From Malania oleifera (lineage: Eukaryota > Streptophyta > Magnoliopsida > Santalales > Ximeniaceae), in contig NC_080423.1 in NCBI RefSeq assembly GCF_029873635.1, positions 107,059,988-107,123,987 on the forward strand: a stretch of 64,000 nt of DNA, read 5' to 3'. Below the pieces are notes generated by a model. The model was not told the DNA's origin, made no database searches, and saw nothing but the letters and a program-made list of their open reading frames with translations. Every line of letters starts with the position of its first letter. The first letter of the stretch is position 1. This document shows, piece by piece, positions 11,310-22,817 of the stretch. The translations under genes were made by a program, and so were the position numbers.

Positions 11310-11947
11310 CACCTAAGGTTCAAGTCATTCAATCCATTGAGGTTGTCCTCTTCTCTGAAATCGTTTTCCATTCGAAGTTGAATTTTTCATCGACTGTGTC
11401 GCGTGGTTCGTTGTGTTTCTTCTGCTGTACTCTGTTGTTTCCGATACCCATTTTGCCATCTTAGTGATTCTTTCGTTCATTTTTGGATTTTGCATCGTTT
11501 TGTTCACAGTTTAGATAATTTGGTGTTCAAGATTGGATTTTAGTACAGAGTTTGGTCTGTCATACTCTGTTTTTAGACAAATACCCGTTTTGTCAGTTTA
11601 CTGGTTCTTTCATTCATAGTTCATATATATTCTTCTCTCATACTCATCACCCACATCACCCATATTTGTCAAGTTTCGGTTCAGGGTTACATTTTTCATC
11701 CTTTATTTCACAATTTACAGAGCTTGCTTTACCATACCATACTCCGTATCTAGACAAATTTTTCATCCTTCATTTCACAATTTACAGGGCTTGCTTTACC
11801 ATAACATAGTCTGTATCTAGACAAATACCCATTACCTCGATTCATTCATTTGTTTGTCCATTCGAAGTTGCATTTTCGCATTATTTAATCCAAAACCGAA
11901 AAACCCATTTCCCCAAATCGCTCAGTTTTCCATTCCAAACCTATAAA
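11310..11947 (+). repeat. Long CML 5' leader containing tandem and diverged repeats
   Basis: About 630 nt lie between the TATA region and the start codon. A 67-bp unit is duplicated head to tail (11692-11758 and 11759-11825; each starts TTTTTCATCCTT and ends TAGACAAA). Weaker relatives occur at about 11444-11480 and 11581-11618 (TACCC, then TTCTTTC and TTCAT), and CCATTCGAAGTTG recurs near 11369 and 11858. The leader seems to have grown by repeated local duplication. An unrecognised leader intron cannot be excluded. Confidence 0.65.
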
Positions 11948-12373
11948 ATGAAAAGGGACGTGGAGGAGCTGGAGCGCGTGTTCCGCTGCATCGACAGCAA
12001 CGGCGACGGGAAGATTTCGGCGGCAGAGCTGCGGCACTGCGTGGTGATGATCGGCGGCGACCTGCCGGAGGAGGAGGCGGAGGCGGCGGTGAAGTCAGCG
12101 GACTCCGACGGGGACGGGCTGTTGGGGTTGGAGGATTTCATTGGGCTGATGGAGGCAGAGGGGGAAGAACAGAGGGTGAAGGATTTGAGAGAAGCATTTG
12201 CGATGTACGACGTGGAGAAGTGTGGGTTCATAACTGCGAAGAGCCTGCGGAGAATGCTGAGCAGGTTGGGAGAGTCGAGGTCTGTGAACGAGTGCAAGAA
12301 GATGATCAAGAAATTTGATTTGAATGGGGATGGTGTGATCAGCTTTGATGAGTTCAGAGTAATGATGCAGTGA
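11948..12373 (+). CDS. CML: Calmodulin-like protein (four EF-hands, one degenerate), single exon
   Basis: A 141-aa EF-hand protein and probable cytosolic or nuclear calcium sensor. Four 12-residue loops: EF1 residues 16-27 ([12 protein letters not shown]), EF2 52-63 ([12 protein letters not shown]), EF3 88-99 ([12 protein letters not shown]), EF4 124-135 ([12 protein letters not shown]). EF1, EF2 and EF4 keep the acidic 1-3-5-12 ligands. EF3 has Cys at loop position 5 and Ser at position 12, so it is unlikely to bind calcium. The sequence resembles the plant CML30/31-type group ([22 protein letters not shown]). There is no N-terminal extension, signal peptide or obvious myristoylation site. 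The first ATG follows an in-frame-free A-rich leader and gives the normal family length. The CDS is GC-rich compared with its AT-rich surroundings. The AATAAATA at about 12476 could serve the 3' end. Confidence 0.93.
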   Translation: MKRDVEELERVFRCIDSNGDGKISAAELRHCVVMIGGDLPEEEAEAAVKSADSDGDGLLGLEDFIGLMEAEGEEQRVKDLREAFAMYDVEKCGFITAKSLRRMLSRLGESRSVNECKKMIKKFDLNGDGVISFDEFRVMMQ

Positions 12374-12709
12374 AAGTGATTGATAAGCTTTGATTGTTTT
12401 AATTGTTAATTTGCTCTCTTTTGGGTTGGGCACATTGATTTGGGATGCTATTGTACAAATTTATCTGTCTCGATCAATAAATATTTTCCTTCTCAAAGTA
12501 TTGTGTCTGAATTTATTTTGACGCTTTTGAATTTATTTTGCTTGTAGAGAAGAGAGTAAGTCCTCTTGGGGATGAAAAGAATTACTCATGAAAACTAATT
12601 TTTTGTCACAAATATTCACTAAAGAAAGTTTAATTTCCAAAGAATAGAAATGACTAGTAAGTTGATTAAGAATTTCGACTTTAATCTTTTACGAGATGGG
12701 AGATGAAAG
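12374..12709. other. CML 3' flank
   Basis: Includes the CML 3' UTR, with AATAAATA near 12476, then AT-rich sequence up to the Copia LTR. No other feature is seen. Confidence 0.5.
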
Positions 12710-13294
12710 TGTTAGAAAAACTTTACACATAATAGGCAACAGGATTTTTGATTATCATGAATTTCACATCAATAATATTTGTGGAAAATAAATAAATTAT
12801 AAACTATAAATTTTACATATCGGAATCAACCATATCAAATTTATCGAGAAGAACACTTGAAGAGGCCAAAGAAATCGTTTTTCCCGCTTTTCCTCATTCT
12901 CTTTCCTTCCTTCACCGGATCTATGAGATCTCCTGACGATTAGAGAAGTAGATGCAGAGAGAGGATAATGCCTTTCTTCCTATCTTGCAGCTAACATCAC
13001 TATACAGCTAACCTTAGAGCTTATGAGCTTAACTCTGGCTTACACTTCTTTAACTCTCCTTTCCTTAGCTTAGTCTGGATGTATAACATGCCCTTACAAC
13101 TACTCCCCATAACAGTAGCTAATTTATGTATAAGAATCCCTTTGAACTTCCATCATTAATTTCTAATATTAAATAAGCTAACCCTTTAGTTAACCCATAT
13201 AACCATTCATATCCTTATCATATGGGACATATACCCTTCATGTGGGACCCATATCATTTATGTGGGACACATCCTTTGGGATATAAATCCTACA
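12710..13294 (-). repeat. 3' LTR of the old Copia
   Basis: 585 bp, homologous along its length to 29858-30444, with matched TG/CA termini. Confidence 0.9.
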
Positions 13295-13527
13295 TTCTCT
13301 CACTTGGCCCATATGAATGATATTGATATGGATTAATAAACAACCATAATGTGCACAAAATATTAGTTTATTTATACTTTCAATGAGATTACCATAATAT
13401 CATAATTAAGTAACCTATTAGCACAAGTCATGCTAGTAAATATCATTAGAGCGACATCTTCCCTTCCATGTACCACAATTGCTAATAAACCACTTAACTA
13501 TGATTCATAATAGGAAGTTACCATACT

Positions 13528-14744
13528 TGTAGAGACCCAAACCTGGAAAAAAAAAAAAAATAAATAAAAGAAGAGAGAAATAAAGAAAAAGAAAAGAAAA
13601 AGAAGGAATTGGTTTGGCAGGACCCCAAACCGTTGACGGTTTCACTAAGCTCAGGAAAAACAGTTGACGGTTACAATCAACTAAGGATAGTCAACTGCCA
13701 AACTGTTGACGGTTTTGTCAAACTCAGAAAAATCGTCGACAATTTTCTTGTGGGCTGGTTTACTTAAGGGCTAAGCAATACATTTTAAAACATAACTCAC
13801 ATTCCTCTCTATCTATCTCTCTCTCTCTCGTAGGCTCGCCTGGAGCCATGCTTACTTTCTGATCATCTCTCCCTTCTCTCTCGGCTTGCAGGTTCGCTTT
13901 CGGCGGCGGGATTAGAAAGCCAGGGTTTTCTTTTTCAGAATGTTAGTGGTCTATTTTTCAAGAACTGGTAAGGAGATTAAGTTAAGTCAGGTTTTTTTCA
14001 AATATGAACCGATTAAACTGCTTTATATGTATGCATAATTATGATTTCAGTGTTATTTCAAAATCCAACCGTTCAAAGAGGCGCTTTATAAATTTATGGT
14101 TATACCTTATGATATTGTGAATAAATTGAACGGTGAAAAGCTTGGTTTTATCTTACAAACTAGATATACTACGAGGCACTCCTTGGTTGTTCATTTGATT
14201 ATGTTCAAATACTGAAATTGTGTGGCAGGTGAATAATCTATATGGTTTGTTATATAACTGAATCTGAGTATGGTTGTGAAAATATATTGTAGAATGGTGA
14301 TTTACACTGGTTGTGAAAATACTGAATTGTTTGTGTAAAATACTGGAATTTTTGGTGTAAAATATTGGGTTTTATTTGATGGCTGAAAGTTGAGTTTTAT
14401 TTGATGGCTGAGAGCCCAGTTTTATATGACGACTGTGTGCCACGTGGTAATATGGTGGCTATATGCCGGGTTTTGATATGACGACTATATGCTGGGATTG
14501 TGAAATGGCAGGTTTTATACAAAATGAGATTTATATATACTACAATTTTATTACTTAAATTGCGTGATATGATTTAAGATCTTTGAGGACCAGTTGTATT
14601 GCGAGCATGGTACAATTGCTAGGGAATTATTTGGCCAGGTGCACCCACACTGTAGTGGAAGTGTATGGGGGTTTCAGTCGATTGACCTGCTTAATGTTGT
14701 TGTACCTTCCCTGGGGTTCAGACCAGGAAGTGGTAAGGCACACG
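13528..14744 (+). mobile_element. Gypsy-type LTR fragment (left part), split by the 8.6-kb Gypsy
   Basis: Begins TGTAGAGACCC after an A-rich junction. It contains GTTGACGG/GTCGAC repeats (13631-13745), a CT run (13800-13835) and an array of TGGCTGA- and ACGACTATATGC-type repeats (14375-14495), the same plan as the other long LTRs here. It breaks at the younger Gypsy insertion and probably resumes at 23322-23830, because the target duplication ACACG/ACTCG flanks that insertion. It is a fossil fragment. Confidence 0.6.
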
Positions 14745-16073
14745 TGTGACAACCTGAATAAAAATAAAATTCAAATAATAAAGAGGAAGGGAAATGGAAA
14801 ACAGTAATAGAAGGAGGAAGTTGACTTCGTCGACGACATTGCACTTTGAAAGGAATAACCGAGTGAATCATCAGGGCTTTGTCGATGAATACAGGGGATT
14901 CGTCGACGAGGAAATACCAAGAGAGGTTTGAGCCGACTGAATTTTATCAACGAGGATTGAATTTTTTCGACGAAATTACTAAAGGATTTGTCGACGAATG
15001 GCGTGGCTCGTCGACGAATTCCTTGCTCTATAAATATCAAAATCCGGATTTTATCTTTATTATTAAGTTAACTCTCTTCTCTCTCTCTCCCCTTTGGTTT
15101 TCTCTCTCTTTGTTTCTTTGATTTTGGGCTAAATTTATGTCGGATCGACAGTTTGAAGCCACTACGACGCTCTTGGGGAAGTTCTCTCCAAATCTGCTGG
15201 AGCGGATCGTTGGTGAAAGCAAGTTGGAAATCATCCCTAAGTTGAGGTAAGGGTTTTTAAGCCAAATTTGATCTTGCGATAGTTATAGGAAATGATATAC
15301 ACGTGGAAATACTGAAGTTTAATATTGGAAGTTTTCATTTTCAAGGTATTGGTCAGGAAATCCTACGGGTGTTAGACTAGATTATTTTGAGGGCTTTCTC
15401 AGTAGCCATGTAAGGGGATAAACTAAGCTAGTATTTTATGAAAAATGTATGTACATTATTTTAGAATTTGATTTCAAGGAAATGAATATATTTATATATG
15501 ATTTTTATTTGGGAAAATACGGTTAAAACGATGGTATGTTAAATATGCGGAAAATTTGTTCAGTGTGGCATGAGTATAAAATGTTATGAAATATTGTTTT
15601 CTAGAATGAGATTATGATATAGATTTTTATAATGGGAAAACCGGCGTACGGGCTGAGATTTTTATATATGTTTGCTAGCGTACGGGCCGTGCTATGATGT
15701 GATTTGCCAGCGTACGAGTTGTGCTAAGATGTGATTTGTTAGCATATGAGCTGTGCTATGATGTGATTTTCCAGCGTACGGGCTGTGCTATGATGTGATT
15801 TGCCAGCGTACAGGTTGTGCTATGATATGTTTGCCGGCGTACGAGCCGTGCTATGATGTGATTTGCCAGCGCACAGACTGTGCTATGATTTTCTGACTTA
15901 CAGGATGAGCTATGATAAAATGTGTAATACCAGCATACGGGCCATGCTATGATGTGATTTGCCAATGTACAGGCTGTGCTATGATTTGTTAGGTCCCACT
16001 TTCGGGCCACATAACCCAGTCATGTGGGGGTAATACATGACAACAGCCAGCTAACCTATCAGGAATGTTTTTG

Positions 16074-16120
<47 letters not shown>

Positions 16121-16685
16121 GAGATGAGATATATTTATGAAAATACAGTATGTTCTGCCATTTTTTATAATATATATATATATTTCCCAAATTTGACAAA
16201 ACAGTTACTGAATATGTTATGTATGGTATATGTAGAACACGGAATACTCATGTTGCCACACACTGGTATTAGTTTATTTCCTTTACTGAAAGGTGTCTCA
16301 CTGCAAAATTTTATAAACTTTTCAAGAGCCCCTGATAGGAGAGTGGGAAAAGCCCCGCTGATCTAGAGCTGTTGTTTGCCCCTTTTGAAGGGTAAGTTTT
16401 AGTAGGGATAGCTGGATTTTTGTGGGAAGTGTCCCTAGATTTTGTTTCTTTTGGAATGTATATACTGAAATACAGTGGATGTAGTGACTTTGGTATTTAT
16501 AGTAATGTGATGGATGATTTGTATTTATTATATTGTGATTATGTTTCCTACTATTTAGGCTTCCGTTATGAGTTCTGATGTATCCCTAATACCCACGGGT
16601 CCAGGTGGATTATGATCTATTGAGCTGGGATTTATGATATTGATTTTATATAAAAAAAAATATGAAAATTAAGCAGGTCGTCACA
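14745..16685 (+). repeat. 5' LTR of the Gypsy element
   Basis: 1941 bp. Contains TCGTCGACGA at 14827, 14900 and 15008, TATAAATA at 15029-15036, a CT-rich leader, donor-like GTAAGG at 15247 and 15410, a minisatellite at about 15640-15990, a TGAAAGGTGTCTCA module at 16287-16300 and a GTAAGT donor-like site at 16392. Confidence 0.88.
15640..15990. repeat. Minisatellite inside the 5' LTR
   Basis: About ten imperfect units of roughly 30-35 bp built around GCTATGATGTGATTTGCCAG and CGTACGGGC. Related arrays of other lengths lie in the 3' LTR (about 22090-22270) and the LTR fragment (about 23960-24250). A (TTA)n run follows at 16077-16117. Confidence 0.88.
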
Positions 16686-16988
16686 GTTTGGTATCAGAGC
16701 CTAGGTTGCTAGGTTCTGTAGACTTTAGAATGCAGTGGAAACAACACCAGAGTTTAGGAAATGATTTGAGGTTTTGTTCTACAGTCTAGAGGCAGGACTT
16801 CCGTGGTAGTTTATGTGTTTTTCCTGGGGTGATGATTTCAGGAAAACCATAGTAAGCTATTGTGGGTTGTGTTCCTAGAATGTAGGACTAAGGATTAGAA
16901 ATAAGTTATAAATGTTGAGATAAGTGGTGAGGATAGGTGGGTATAGTATGAGGATAGGATTACTGAGTTGCAACTGCTATTTTTTAGG

Positions 16989-19900
16989 ATGGATCCAGAA
17001 GGAAATAGTGCTCATGCGAGTGGCAATGATGGAGCAGGAATATCGGGTGCAGCTGCGACCGAATCTGACGCGGTATTACGTAGCGTGGCTTAGCAGGTTA
17101 TGGCTGAGATCGTTAGGAGCTCAAGGGAGTAGAGTGATCCATCTGCAGGCCATGTGTGCACTATAGAGAAGTTTATGAAGATGAATCCTCCGACGTTCTC
17201 AGGTGGAGTCGATCCTGTAGCCGCTGAGAACTAGATGTAGGAGACTGAGAAAATTTTGGCTGTACTATAGTGTACTAAGGAACAGAGGGTCCTCTATGCC
17301 ACCTATAAACTGATAGGAGAGGCTGATAGGTGGTGGACTGCGGTGAGACTATTGGAGCAGCAGAGAGTGACTCCGATAGCCATGACAGGGGACTGGTTTA
17401 AAGAATTGTTCTTTGATAGATATTTTCCAGCTACTGTTAGGGAGGCTAAGATTGAAGAGTTCTTGAGTCTGAAGCAGGGACAACTATCCATTCAGCAGTA
17501 CGCAACGCGTTTTATTGAGCTCTCTCGTTTCGCCTTATACATTGTTCCTGATGAAGTGAAGAAGGCGAGACAGTTTGAGAGAGGCTTGAGGTGGAGTATA
17601 TTCAAGCAGGTAGTGGTGCTGCGGATCCAGGATTTTGCTAAATTAGTCGACAGAGCTGCATTGACAGAGATTGGTGAGCGTCTTGATGTAGAGGAGCAGG
17701 GACAGAGGAAGAGATCTACATCTACGGGCTACCAGCAGGGTCATAGGCTGGGTCAGTGGAGGAGAGGAAATCATGGCAGAGGGCGGAGACATGAGACAGG
17801 AGGACGCGAGGTGCAGGAAGGGTAGGGTCCTCCAGTATGTCAGACTTGTGGTAGGAGGCACTGGGGAGAGTGTCAAGCTGGTGGCGTGGTGTGCTATCGC
17901 CGCGGTAGATCGGGGCATATGGTGTAAGACTGCCCTACCCCACTAGATGTAGTTCTGGCTTCTAGACCATACCAGGGAGGTTACCACGCGCCACGTGGGG
18001 GCCAGTAGAGGAATACGGCTCCATCCAGGGTGTTTACTCTGACGCCGGGTGAGGCTAAGGCGGCGGGTGACGTGGTGACAGGTATGGTTATTATGCTTTC
18101 TTTTAAAGTTATTGCATTGTTTGATTCATGAGCTACACCCTCGTTCGTATCTTCGGGGTGTGTTAAATTATGTGGGGCTGAAACACAACTATTAGAAGTT
18201 GAATTGTTGGTATCTACACCGACTGGGTTAGCAGTGAGGTGTAATAGGGAGATTAATAAAGTGACAATCAAGAACAAGTATCCTCTACCCTGTATTGACG
18301 ATTTATTTGACTAGCTCCAGGGTACATGGGTGTATTCGAAGATTGACCTTAGATCCAGCTACCATCAGGTAAAAGTGAAAGTAGAAGAAGTATCGAAGAC
18401 GGCCTTCAGGACCAGGTACGGGCATTACGAGTTTCTTGTTATGCCGTTTGGTTTGACGAATGCTCCTGCGGTATTTATGAACTTGATGAATAGAGTCTTT
18501 CACCAATACCTAGACCAGTTTTTTGTTGTGTTTATTGATGACGTACTAGTCTATTCGAGGAGCTATGAGGAGCATGAGACGCACCTGAGGCAGGTTTTGT
18601 AGACACTTCGGGAAAAGAAGTTGTACGCCAAGTTCAGAAAATGTGAATTTTGGCTTGAGAAGGTCGTGTTCTTGGGGCATGTTATATCTGGAGACGGTAT
18701 TTCTATGGATCTTAGCAATATTGAGGCTGTAGTGAATTGGGTCAGACCGAGAAATGTCCAGGAGATTAGGAGTTTCCTGGGGCTAGCTAGCTATTATCGC
18801 CGTTTCGTTGAGGGATTCTCAGTTTTCTCAAGACCTTTGACACAACTGACGAGGAATAATGTCAGATTTGAATGGGACGAAAGCTATGAGCAGAGTTTTC
18901 AGGAATTAAAGCAAAGGCTAGTTACAGCTCTAGTATTGGTTATTCCATCAGGGGGTGAAGGGTATGTAATTTACAGTGATGCGTGCTTGAAGGGACTTGG
19001 CTGTGTATTGATGCAGCATGGCAGGGTAGTGGCATATGCGTCCAGGCAGTTGAAAGAATATGAAAAGAACTACCCTACACATGATTTTGAATTGGATGTA
19101 GTGGTACACGCATTGAAAATTTGGAGACATTACCTGTATGACGAGCAGTGTAAGATTTTCTTCGACCACAAGAGCTTAAAGTATTTCTTCACGCAGATGG
19201 AACTGAATATGAGGCAGAGAAGGTGGTTGGAGCTAATTAAGGATTTTGATTGTACCATCAGTTATCACTAGGGGAAAGCAAATGTGGTAACTGATGCTTT
19301 GAGCTAAAAATCCAGGGAACTAGTGTTGGCGGCTATAGAGATCCAATATCCGATCATGATGGATCTGGAGAGACTTAGCATAGAGTTGATAGAGCGTGAT
19401 CTACCAGTGTGTATTTCCATCTTGGTAGTACAACCTATTCTGCAAGAAAGAATTAAAGCTGCTCAAAAGGAAGATTTAGAATTAGTAAAGGTGATAGACA
19501 GAGTACAGAGTGGTCAAGGGGAGGAATTCAGTATTGCAGATGATGGAGCTCTACGATTCCGTTCCAGATTATGTGTTCCTGCCGATACTGAGATTAGGAA
19601 GACTATTTTAGAGGAGACTCACAAATCTTTGTATATAGTTCATCCCGGCGGTACGAAGATGTATAGAGATCTGCGAGAGTCGTACTGGTGGAGTGGTATG
19701 AAGAGAGATATCGCCGAGTATGTAGCTCAATGTTTTACATGCCAGCAGGTAAAAGCTGAGCACCAGAGGCCGGCAAGGCAGTTGCAGCAGTTATTTATCC
19801 CAGAGTGGAAGTGGGATCATATATCTATGAATTTCGTGTCAGGACTACAGATGGCGTTACATGGCCAAAATGCCATCTGGGTGATTGTTGACCGTTTGAC

Positions 19901-20831
19901 TAAGACCGCTCGTTTTCTCCTTATCAAGATTAGCTACTCCCTCAGCCGTTTAGCGGAGATCTACATTCAGGAGATAGTTCGTTCTCATGGGGTACCAGTA
20001 TCAATTGTGTCAGATTGAGACCCGAATTTTACATCACGATTTTGGAGGAGCTTGCAGGAAGCTCTAGGGTCTCAGCTATCGTTTAGAACGACATTCCATC
20101 CTCAGTCAGATGGGCAGATTGAGAGGACGATATTGACATTAGAGGATATGCTCCATGCGTGCGTATTGGATTTTGGGTGTAGTTGGACTCAGTTTATGCC
20201 ATTGGTAGAATTTATGTATAATAATAGTTATCAGTCCAGTATTGGCATGACACCATTTGAGGCTTTATATGGTAGAAAATGTCGTTCTCCTTTATTTTGA
20301 GATAAAGTGGGTGAGTGGCAAGTAGTGGGGTCAGAGCTTGTGCAGCAAGCGTGTGATAAGGTTCGGCTTATCAGAGACAAGATCAGTGCGGCTCAGAGCC
20401 GACAGAAAAGTTATGTTGATAATCGCCGCTGGAATCTGGAATTTGATGTGAGTAATCATGTGTTTTTGAAGATAGCTCCGATGAAAGGGGTTATGCGATT
20501 TGGTAAGAAGGATAAACTTAGTCCTACGTTTATCGGTCCATTTGAGATTTTAGATAAAGTAGGGTTGGTAGCCTAGAGGCTAGCTTTACCACCGGTGTTG
20601 TCTAGGATCCACGACATGTTCCATGTTGCTATGTTAAGAAAATACGTCCTAAATCTTTCTCATATCATCAATTATGATGAGTTGGAGTTTAGTGATTCAC
20701 TGGGGTATGAGGAGGTACCAATACAAATTCTGCATAGGAAAGTACAGGAGCTACGTAACAAGCCTCAGGTAAAATTTTGTGGAGGAATCATGCCATTGAA
20801 GAGGCTTCTTGGGAATCCAAGGAGCAGATGA
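16989..20831 (+). pseudogene. Gag-pol coding remains of the Gypsy element
   Basis: The gag start MDPEGNSAHASG lies just after a TTTTTTAG acceptor-like sequence. The gag domain shows the family pattern (ADRWW, FDRYFP, QYATRF). Downstream, in normal Gypsy order, are RT ([24 protein letters not shown]), RNase H ([13 protein letters not shown]), integrase (HPGGTKMYRDLRESYWW, ERTILTLEDMLHAC) and a C-terminal domain (LSRIHDMFHVAMLRKYV). These motifs support a chromovirus-like Tekay/Del placement. The coding region is broken in several places. Confidence 0.85.
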
Positions 20832-21116
20832 GATAGAGGTATCCGCATCTATTCCAAGAAGGTTGATTGGATAAAATGTAAGTAGTTAGGTAGTTTCTTT
20901 TGCAGGTACATGTAATGGTTTATTAGTGTAGCATTTTAGTTTTGGGAGAAGTTTTATTTTGTATATGTAATCTCCCAGGACTCGGAATGTAACCACGGTA
21001 TTCCTCCGCCATAAGTGAAGGTAAGTAATAAAATAAGTAGACCATTTTGCCTAATAAGGGATGATGAATTATACGAATAATAAATTTCGAGGACAAAATT
21101 TATAAGGAGGGGAGAA

Positions 21117-22771
21117 TATGACAACCCGAATAAAAATGGCATTTAAATAATAAAGAGGAAGGGAAATGGAAAACAGTAACAGAAGGAGGAAGTCGACTTC
21201 GTCGACGACATTGCACTTTGAAAGGAATAACCGAGTGAATCATCAAGGCTTCGTCGACGAATACAGGGGATTTGTTGACGAGGGTATTAGAGAATTCGTC
21301 GATGAATATAGGGGATTCGTCGATGAGGGTATAAGAGAATTCGTTGATGAATACAGGGGATTCGTCGACGAGGAAATACTGAGAGAGGTTTGAGCTGACT
21401 GAATTTCATTGACGAGGATTGAATTTCTTTGACGAAATTACTGAAAGATTTGTCGACGAATGGTGTGGCTCGTCGACGAATTCCCTGCTCTATAAATATC
21501 AAAATCCAGATTTTATCTTCATTATTAAGTTAACTCTCTTCTCTCTCTCTCTCCCCTTCGATTTTCTCTCTCTCTGTTTCTTTGATTTTGGGCTAAATTT
21601 ATGCTGGATTGACAGTTTGAAGCCACCACGACGCTCCTGGGGAAGTTCTCTCCAAATCTGCCGGAACGGATCGTTGGTGAAAGTAAGTTGGAAATCATCC
21701 CTAAGTTGAGGTAAGGTTTTTTAAGCCAAATTTGGTCTTGCGATAGTTATAGGAAATGATATACATGTGAAAATACTGAAGTTTAATATTGGAAGTTTTC
21801 ATTTTCAGGGTATTGGTCAGAAAATCCTACGGGTGTTAGACTAGATTATTTTGGGGGTTTCTCAGTAGACAGGTAAGGGGATAAACTAAGCTAGTATTTT
21901 ATGAAAAATATTTGTACATTATTTTAGAATTTGATTTCAGGGAAATGAATATATTTATATATGATTTGTATTTGGGAAAATACGGTTAAAATGACGGTAT
22001 GTTAAATATGTGAAAAATCTGTTCAGTGTGGCATGAGTATAAAATGTTATGAAATACTGTTTTCTGGAATGGGATTATGATACGGATTTTTATAATGGGA
22101 AAACCAGCGTATGGGCCGAGATTTTTATATATGTTTGCTGGCGTATGGGCCGTGCTATGATGTGATTAGCCAGCGTACGGGCTGTGCTATGATGTGATTT
22201 TCCAGCGTACGGGCTGTGCTATGATTTGTCGGCGTATGGGCCGAGCTATGATAAAATGTGTAATATTGGCATACGAGCCGATGATTTTCATGATGTAGTT
22301 ATATATGCAAAATGATATGATTGATCTGATAATTAATGATATGAGATATCCATGTATCACAGTTTTAGTATATGCTATATGATATCAGAACCTGGTTGGC
22401 ATGGTCTAGGCTAACACCTGCACGCTACCGTTGCTATATGTTCATGGTCTTCGTGATCATGATATTTGTGTTAACGCCACTGTACGGAGTGGTGTGAGAT
22501 TGGATGGTCGATGTGGTTTTTAAGAAGTGTGTGTGATCGCCCCTAGTGTATGGACCAAGTGAGGCAGACCCATCAGACTTACAGATTGTACTTTTGACTT
22601 GGCAATGGTCGGCCAACCATTGTTAGGTCTCGCCTTCGAGCCACACAACCCAGTCATGTGGGGGTAATACATGACAACAGCCAACTAACCTACCAGGAAT
22701 GTTTTTGTGTTATTATTATTATATGAGATGAGATATATTTATGAAAATGCAGTATGTTCTGCCATGTTTTG

Positions 22772-22817
<46 letters not shown>

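Noticed and set aside
11941-12433. Minus-strand open frames over the CML gene
   Set aside because: Shadows of the GC-rich EF-hand coding sequence, with no family similarity.
15640-15990. CRISPR-like regularly spaced repeats
   Set aside because: The units are head-to-tail and imperfect, without unique spacers, and lie inside a plant LTR that has other copies nearby.
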